A stretch of 64,000 nt of DNA from positions 146,224,851 through 146,288,850 of the forward strand of contig NC_034410.1 of assembly GCF_002078875.1 (NCBI RefSeq), in the 5' to 3' direction. Position 1 is the stretch's first letter. Every line of letters starts with the position of its first letter. The notes beneath the pieces are model-generated. The model ran no database searches and was not told the origin of the DNA. It was given only the letters and a program-made list of their open reading frames with translations. Below are positions 56,480 through 64,000 of this stretch, one piece after another. The position numbers were made by a program, and so were the translations under genes. This stretch comes from Numida meleagris. Taxonomy: Eukaryota > Chordata > Aves > Galliformes > Numididae.

Positions 56480-58114
56480 TAGTTATTCACACTCTCAACT
56501 GCAGGATAAAAGCAATCTACATCACATTCACAACTCCACCAAATCTTGCAGGGATGGAGGTTGTGACCAAAGTAGTCCCATCCACCACATCTCAGGCCTG
56601 TTGGCAGGCAAGATCTTTTCCTGTAGTTGTCTGTAGGTATCAACAATAAAAATAAATATATGGGCTATGCCATGTATGTTGCAGAACAATTCTGCAAGTA
56701 ACTCCAGCAGAGATGCTCAGGGATAAAAGTCCTTGTCAACTTATTGATTGCAGCACTTGAAAGAATTTACTGGCCATGGTCTGTTATTCTGTTGATGTCA
56801 CATTTGTAGCAGCCACAGCCAGGTCATAATACCTCCCATATTTATCTGTTGTTTGCACAGTACCTCACTAGCATCTGAGCAGAACACATTTGGCAGTGCA
56901 TTAACGTACCAGATTTCTTGAATGCACATCACTCTTGTTCTGCAGAGCACACTTTGAACTGGAAACGTTGCAATATAGCCACGGTATAATCTAATGTTAA
57001 GGCTGTTTGCCAAGGCACCTTTCATCTGAAGAGTCTTGGCACAGCTCCTAAATTCAGCCTTCTTGAGAGGCATCAAATTATTGACTAAGCATAAAAGTTG
57101 TTAAACCTTTCAAACTCTGTTTGGTGTTGACTTTATGTTCTCCTGTGAATCAGCCTTTATGGGCAAATGCACAGGCAGAGTAAACTCCTTGTGATATTTC
57201 CAAGTAGAAAAACAGAAGCAAACCGAGATCGTCTTTGAACATGTCATAAAAGCGAGTGTGTGGAAATGTAACATCATTTGCTGACTGCATAAGTAATTAA
57301 AGACACGGAAAAGATCTAACTCTCTCTAACACTGATCACAATTATCCATTATTCTTCTCTCAGTTTAATGAGTGTTTATATTAAAAGCCTGCTTGAAGTT
57401 CTAACTAGAGTGCTATGACTGACATCTAGATAATGAAAAGCAGTGATTTAATATTCTTGAAGTTCTCTGCTCCCGGGATGATCCTAAAGTGCTCTGTATT
57501 TTTTAGAATTCTGAACAATAGCATCCAAAATATCAGGATTTCCCCCATTCAGATCCCTTTCATTACTTTGTCTTAACAAATAGTGTTTATATTCTATTTT
57601 GTTCCTTCCCTTTCCTCCCCTTTCCTCTCTTCATTGGATTAAAAAGCTCTTAGCAAACATTTTTTTTTCTCATGGAGAAAAGCTTTATTTTCCTTATTAG
57701 GCACTTTTACTTCTTATTATTATCACATTTACTTATTTTCTTTGGATAAACAGATAGAGTGCATTCTGCATAAACACAGAAATAAACAGAGATGGTTAAG
57801 TTTAAAGCAAGGCAGATTCTTCCAAGCTTGGATGAAGTTCAGCTGCAGATGACATTATCTTCCTTTTTCTGCTCCCAGTGCACAGTAAATACATACATGG
57901 GGTTTCTCAAAGGGTCTGGGTAAAGGTAAGATGGGCTTCTACCAACACTTTATCTAAAAAGTATGTCCTTCAAAATGGATTGTAATTTGGAATTAGGAAA
58001 AATATTATAAGACAAATCTTTTCCAGTGTGATGTTGGCTTTTGGGCTTTTTTATTTTTATTTTTATCCTTTATGACATTACTTTTTGTTCGTTTCATTTT
58101 GTTTTTCCCTCTCA
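56480..58114. other. Unique DNA beside the mariner
   Basis: A minus-strand frame of 92 codons (56798-57076) has no known product, and the same stretch reads with several stops in the neighbouring frames. A short (TTTTA)n run precedes the pyrimidine tract at about 58048-58068. No gene is called. Confidence 0.45.
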
Positions 58115-58289
58115 CCCTCTTCTCTTTTTTCTCTTTTCTTTTCTTTTCTTTTCTTTTCTTTTCTTTTCTTTTCTTTTCTTTTTTCTTTTCTCTTTTCTTT
58201 TCTTTTCTTTTCTTTTCTTTTCTTTTCTTTTCTTTTCTTTTCTTTTCTTTTCTTTTCTTTTCTTTTCTTTTCTTTTCTTTTCTTTTCTT
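58115..58289. repeat. (TTTTC)n polypyrimidine microsatellite
   Basis: These 175 bases are pyrimidine without a break on the plus strand, mostly TTTTC units with a few TTTTTTC and CTC variants. The other strand is (GAAAA)n, as in the 7072 tract. Frames rich in FLFFS or KEKKR here are artefacts. Confidence 0.97.
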
Positions 58290-58583
58290 ATGGGCTGTAT
58301 CACATTGTAAATGAAGAATTCTAATTAAGGAATCAAGATACCCTTCCTCACAGAGAGGAAGTAAGCTCTTGAACCACAAATTTCTTCCATCGGGGCAAAA
58401 AATACAAGTTTTTTTAAAAAAATTGTATAGAAATACACCCTGTAAAATTACTCTTTAGCCTTAGGTCACCTGCAGCAAGCTTAAATTGTGATTTTTCTGA
58501 AAAACAGATTATCTTTTTTTTTTGTGTTGTTTTTAATTGAAAATATACTATGTACATTAAAGTGTCTCCTAGCAAACTTGTTA
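58290..58583. other. AT-rich spacer
   Basis: No gene. T-rich and A-rich runs near 58409-58425 and 58513-58535. Confidence 0.5.
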
Positions 58584-58726
58584 TCATAGAATCATAGAAT
58601 CAATAAGGTTGGAAAAGACCACTAAGACCACCTTTTCTAACCATCAACCCATCACCAATATGCCCACTAAACTATGCCCCTCAGTGCCACATCTACACAT
58701 TTCTTGAACATCTCCAAGGATGGTGA
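58584..58726 (-). mobile_element. CR1 3' fragment
   Basis: Tail TCATAGAATCATAGAATC, then AAGGTTGGAAAAGACCACTA, ATCAACCCATCACCAATATG, CCCACTAAACTATGCCCC and TTTCTTGAACATCTCCAAGG. Confidence 0.94.
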
Positions 58727-59885
58727 GCAATGAAGGCAAAAATAATGAGTAGTGAAAGCAAAAATAATCCCTAGGTAATAACCATGAAGTTTCCTTTACT
58801 TTTAAGTATTGTGTCATATTTTCTCTACCATGAACATTGTTAAACACTGTGGATCTGGTCACTAGCTCCTAAAATTATTTCCCAGGGTGCTTTTCAGGTT
58901 TTGAAACATATCTTTATATCCTGAGCAAAATTTAATCCTGATTTGCCTCAGCAGCTCTGAAGCCAAACAAGTTGCCCCAAGCTAGCATGTACCTGTGAAC
59001 TTCTCCGCATTGATTCCTGCCTCTCTCATCTTGCCGTGTACATCAGCTGCTTTCTACTAGATGAATCTCCAGACAGAAAGACTCAGGAACAGTTAGGCAG
59101 AGAATGCTGGCACCTGAAACACAGCCCCATGCATCTTTCTTTGCTCTTCCTCGGTGTTCAGTTATGTTAAAGAGGAGCCATAGGAGCCATAATCAGTGTT
59201 TTAAATCTGCTTCTAGTTATCTGGATATATTGTGGGGAGACAGAGGTCTCAGATATATATTCAGAAGTTTAGAAGGGAACTGACGTATAAAAGGATAGTG
59301 TAAATATTTCAGCTATAATAGCCTTCACCTTTACCTTCTCTCCCTCCAGTAACTATCTTATTATTACATTTCATCGTGTTCCTCAGGGGGCTTAGCCTGC
59401 TTGTTACAGCTGGATAATTCTTTTATCACTCCAAGGCTGTCTATTCGATCTCCACCTTTCTAAATCTTTCTTCTTAATTATTCTCACACACTTTCTCTTT
59501 TTTATTACTAGATTTCAGCTGGAAGTTCACTCAGCAGGCCCTAGCAATTCCCACCAAGCCCTCACTCACCATCGCTCATTCTCCTTCAGATAGCTTTGAA
59601 TTGGAAAATTATTTTCTATTCCTATGTCATGGACTACTCCAGGAGGTTTGTGTATGTGAAGAGTTGTACTGGAGTGAATCAGTGCTAACTCAGTGGAACA
59701 AGCCGAAGAGACTAGTCTCTAACATGGCAGGAGTCTCCTGTGATCGGCTTTGCTTTCTGAAGATTTCTGTTTCTGTAATAGAAAATAACAACGTTAAAAG
59801 CTTATTTTGTATGTATAGAAGGAGGGTAGATAGATGAAAGACAGCATAAAAAAGGCCAATCCATCAGCGTTTTGATACATGGACC
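58727..59885. other. Single-copy-looking DNA
   Basis: No gene or repeat recognised in 1.2 kb. Confidence 0.5.
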
Positions 59886-60145
59886 TTTTAAGCTGAAAGA
59901 GAGTAGATTTAGGTTAGACGTTAGGAAGAAACTTTTTACTTAGTGGCTGGTGAGGCACTGGAACAGGTTGCTCAGAGAGGCTGTGGGTTGAATGCTACCA
60001 CCCTCTGGAGGCATTCAAGGTCAGGTTGGATGGGGCCCTGGGAAGTCTGATCTAGCGACTGGCAACCCTGCCCATGGCAGGGTGGTTGGAATTAGATGAT
60101 ATTTAAGATCCCCTCCAACCTAAACCATTCTATGATTCTATGATT
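59886..60145 (+). mobile_element. CR1 3' fragment
   Basis: AAGCTGAAAGAGAGTAGATTT, GGTTAGACGTTAGGAAGAAA and GAGGCACTGGAACAGGTTGC lead into the 3' UTR ATGGCAGGGTGGTTGGAATT and the tail CATTCTATGATTCTATGATT. It is the same type as the 5731 copy. Confidence 0.95.
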
Positions 60146-63100
60146 TCCACAGGTGTAGATTGCATGCAGGAAAAATTTGGACAGCAGGTCAGGCACACCA
60201 GTTACATCTTCAGCACTGTGCCACACTTGAGACAGATACAGTCCCAGTTTAGGGAAAAAGTATCAGGCAAAATAATTGACTGTGACTCCTCTGTTGAAGA
60301 CTTCACATTGACAGAATCAATAGCAGAGCTGGAAGCCTTTAAAATAATGATGGTGAAGGGCTTAAAATAAGCTCCACTGTGGGAAGCAAAAAAGGGGGAG
60401 CAATTTTCTTACCCACTTCTTGCTTTGGATACTCTTTCAAACTCATTTGTTACCTAATCTCCGTTTCTCAGTTTTTGGAGGCTGTATTTTTTTCCTGTGT
60501 TTCTAACCCTGTTAGAAGCTGAAATACACAAGAATGGCAAAAACATATCTGTCAATCAGTGCAATCATCTGGAAGGCCTGAGAAAACATAGTATTCACAA
60601 AGACAGAAGGCTACAAATCTCTCTTTCAGCAATGGTCATTATCTCATCTGTGTGGGTGCTGTAACATGGGGAAGCTCAAGAGAGAGAGTTTTAAAACAAG
60701 GTGGTGTTGATGATGCAATATTTGAAGTGCAGTGTGTTTGTTTGAGTTTGTGTGTATGCATGGGGACATGTGCTTTTGCAAATGATCATTTTCCAGTTAG
60801 CAACAAGAATAACTGGAACACTGCTTTGATGCTAACCCTCCAGACTGGCAATTTTTCACAGAGTAATGTGAATTTGGCTTAAACTCTTTTCCCCATAATG
60901 ACAGTTTAGCAGCCCAACTGGTTGCCCTGGAACAGGACTCCACCCTCCCTAACTCACTGTTTGTCCAAATCAGTGGTGCTCATTCATTTGAGGCATTGAT
61001 TTTCCTTCAGCCCTCTGCTCCAAGCCCTCTAGGAGGTGGGTAAATCAGCACCATTGACAAAGTCATGTTGCTTTCCCTAATGCTCATCCTGTCAAAGCAT
61101 AGTTGCTTTGATCCTGCAGGACATGGTTGTGCTTTTATGCTCAGTTTTGCTTGGAAAACAATCATTCCATTATGTCCTACAAGAAGCAGGCATGTTCATC
61201 TCATCAATAAGGGATGTGTTCTGCACTTTCCTTTTTGCCACCACCTCTCCAACGAGTTGCATATCAACCCATAAATACCTATAGCCACTGTATGACCCCA
61301 TGTTTCTTGCTCTGGGATAAGAAGAAGGTGCTCTTCTGTCCCTCATGTCAAAACAGAGAATTAAACCCCTTTTTTTCAGGATGTAAAGCCTCTTTGAGTA
61401 CTCTGATACTCAGAATTTCAAACAACGGTTAAAAGCAATAGCATTAGAGCTGGAAGTGAGAGTTTGGGACACTTACTTGGACACCCTGAGCTGTGCTACA
61501 TATCAGCTGATGGCTCCTGCTCATAGTAGAACCCAAATGTTCATATAGGGAAAAGCTATAGCTCTTCATAATACCCTGTGCCCTTTGAAACTTGCCATCA
61601 TCCACACAACTTACTTTCCCGAGGTTTTAATCTGAGTTTGCGTGTTTTCCTATTAGATCAGATCCATCAGGTTGACTCAGAGCAGCTGACAGGTATATTA
61701 TTTTTTAACAACTACAGCATTCCAAATGCCAATCCTTTACACCAGAGACCCTCAAAAAAAACCAAACAATATTCTGCCAGGTAAGTAGGCAGCTGATTGT
61801 CACCATTGTAAAATGTAAAAACATATATTACTTTTTAATGGCAGTTTGGATTGTGTTTCCCCAAACTCTATTTTTCTTGCAAGTCTGTTCTAACATCTCT
61901 GCATGCTAACAATTCTTGATAGCAGGGTTTTCTGGAAACGGTAGGAAAAGATTTCACTCAGAAAGCTCAAATGTGTTTTCCAGGCCTGCCAGGTTCACTA
62001 AGCAGCTGATCTACACATTTGGAACTTAACGGTGTTTGATGAAGTATATCACGAGAGGCGTGGAGACAAGGGGTAAGAGCTAATTTTGCTGTTTACTAAA
62101 TTGTGATGATGAGAGGTCAACGGGAGATAGAGTCAGAAGAAACACAAACAGGTGGTTCGTCATTCAAAGCATAGTTAGGCTGTCCTAGGATGGATGCTAA
62201 AAGCTGAGATGCGTTCATGGAATAAATGGATAGATAGTTCCTGAAAAAGAAATCCCTCAAAGGATACTAATACACTGAAACCATTTCTGGCTTAGGGTTT
62301 TTTAGAGATAGAAATGGCTGAACAGTGAGAGACTACAGGAAGAAAAAATCCTTGCGTTCTCACCCTCTGCTTATGCCCTTCCCATGCTTAGAGTCTGCTT
62401 TTAGCCACTCAGAGAAAGGAGAGATACGTAGATGTGCCTTTATCTGACAAAGACTGAAGAATGTGATCAGAGAAGGTAAACACAAAGCTCAAGGACCCAT
62501 CCATAGCAGGGTTAAGTAGGTCAGAGACTCTTCTATATGGTTGTTACGGCCTAAATGTTTCTTCCTGACCTTTCTCCATCCAGGTTACTCAACTGGTCTC
62601 ACTACTGAACTGTTCTTACACCTCCATCCATACCAGCATACCACCAGTGCCTGAGCGGGAGACAGTGAGCCCATCATTCCCTTTGCCCCTATCTCCTTAT
62701 GTGCCTCTTTCTTGGATGCTGGATCTGCAGTTCCCAGGTCTACTAGAAATTGTCAAATCTTGGAAGTCCTTCTTGAGTGTGTCAGTGAGATCAGGAGCTA
62801 CATGGTCACCCAACAGGATAACCAGAGAGCCACACACTCTCCAAACATCTACCACTTGAAAGGCAGTCATTCAGCTGGAGAAACACCGACCTGACAGTCC
62901 GAAGATCAGCCTTTTATTCCTGTGCCTGAGTTTGGAGTTCTCAATAATTGTGTATAATTTCTTTTCTTTTGCATTTCCTAAATCCCTCATCTCCTCCATG
63001 ACACTTCTTTCTTTTCTGAATTTTAAGCCATTCATGACAAAATTCTGACTGCTAGCAATGGTTCTGCAGAAGAGCAATATTTGTTATGTCCTCTGCCATG

Positions 63101-64000
63101 GGGATTGCTCAGGTGTTAATTTCTGAGATATGCCAGACATCACATGCAATAGGCACCTTGTCTCAGATGCATGAAGGTGAACAGCTCAGCCAAGCTGTTC
63201 CTGATCCTTTATATCCTCCCATGCTTCAGACACCTGCCACAAATGTGTTGTCCAATGCATCTATTACTTACGAAGAAGAGGAGACTAACTGAAAAATAAC
63301 AACATGAAAAAAAGGAGAATTCTCGCTTTCTTAGTTACAGCCATCCAGGATGAACTGTCTCACTGTCAGAGAGTCTTTAACATGGGTACCTGACCTGGAG
63401 GCCTGGAGTACCTCTGTCCTTGGAAGCACTGGCACCTGCCCTAGTGTTAATACACGGGCACCACACTTCTGCTGCTGCTGGGGCAGATGACAGGGTCTCC
63501 AAGCTATGAGCTCTGCTAAAAGAGGGTGAAGTATTGACTGAGCCACAGTGCTAGATCCAGATTGAGGTTTTAGTTTCAATCCCCCGAGAATTGAGATCTC
63601 TCAAACTTACCTCAAATAATTACTTCACAATTTCTTCTCTTTTTTTATCCTTTAGCTGTTGCTGAATTTCAAGCCATGACCCTCATTGTGCTGCTCTAAA
63701 TGTTTATGTTCTGTAAGGGTCCTCAGAAGCAGAAAGGAGCTGTAGATGGGATTATTCAATATGCCAGAGGGTTGTGCCATAGGTGATGCAAAAAGCAGTG
63801 GTTAAACCCAGGCTTGGAATGATTCCCTGCAGCAATCTGATGTCTAGTGCACCACACCAGTGGCCAGGATGCCTGGGTTTTCTTCACAGTATGGCATATG
63901 GTATCAAATTGGCCCCTAGACTGTATCTCCAGAAATGAACATGGAAAATGCCACACCTCACTTGTTCTTTGGTGAAGGAATATCCATTACCCAGAAGTTA
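60146..64000. other. Single-copy-looking DNA to the right edge
   Basis: No CR1, mariner or RNA gene is recognised in 3.9 kb, the longest repeat-free stretch in the window. All frames are under about 85 codons and none is recognised. A weak TG-rich stretch lies near 60735-60760. Confidence 0.55.

Noticed and set aside
56798..57076. 92-codon minus frame beside the mariner, first suspected to be more transposon
   Set aside because: It lies outside the right terminal repeat and does not resemble mariner or any protein I can name.
58005..58379. 124-codon KEKKR-rich minus frame and FLFFS-rich plus frames
   Set aside because: Translation of the (TTTTC)n microsatellite on both strands.
1..64000. 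CRISPR array, integron, phage or bacterial operon
   Set aside because: The direct repeats are CR1 tails and microsatellites. CR1 and mariner content and the Pol III tRNA layout place this in a bird nuclear genome.
1..64000. Endogenous retrovirus or LTR
   Set aside because: I looked for paired LTR ends, a primer-binding site and gag/pol-like frames and saw none. The only reverse-transcriptase motifs are CR1. A solo LTR of unknown type could be missed.

Overview
The window reads as a gene-poor stretch of a bird nuclear genome, most likely a galliform (chicken, turkey, quail or a relative). It is AT-rich. About one tenth of it is fragments of the CR1 LINE retrotransposon, recognised by their 3' tails of repeated ATTCTATG and by CR1 reverse-transcriptase protein motifs. 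It also carries one deleted copy of a mariner element that resembles the chicken element known as Galluhop or Mariner1_GG. I see no bacterial features and no protein-coding gene that I can recognise.

The one gene I can support is a tRNA-Phe (anticodon GAA) at 1085-1157. It has a full cloverleaf, internal A and B boxes and a T5 Pol III terminator. It lies between two nearly identical CR1 copies in opposite orientation (1-392 minus, 5731-6317 plus). The right-hand copy keeps an unbroken 163-codon C-terminal part of CR1 ORF2.

From 1.3 to 11.7 kb CR1 pieces are dense. This part also holds a 180-base uninterrupted purine tract (7072-7251) containing one ambiguous base. From 11.7 to 43 kb the sequence is mostly single-copy-looking DNA with scattered CR1 tails in both orientations, plus a pentanucleotide (AATAA)n array at 26115-26185. 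At 43.5-44.2 kb a plus-strand CR1 piece abuts a minus-strand CR1 reverse-transcriptase pseudogene that keeps recognisable RT motifs. From 45 to 60 kb CR1 pieces are dense again, including two close tail-to-tail pairs and a second case of a duplicated CR1 3' tail. The mariner remnant is at 55914-56479, and a 175-base pyrimidine tract, the strand complement of the first purine tract in kind, is at 58115-58289. From 60.1 kb to the end I see no repeat or gene.

Nothing here looks like a coordinated multi-gene system. The most informative signals are in the repeats: CR1 tails duplicated at the same internal point at two loci, CR1 copies with internal deletions or inverted joins, tail-to-tail CR1 pairs, the internally deleted mariner, and a tRNA-Phe whose acceptor stem carries two paired differences from the common vertebrate form. 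CR1 boundaries are judged by eye, usually good to about 5-20 bases and worse at 5' ends. Percentages are counts by eye, not alignments.
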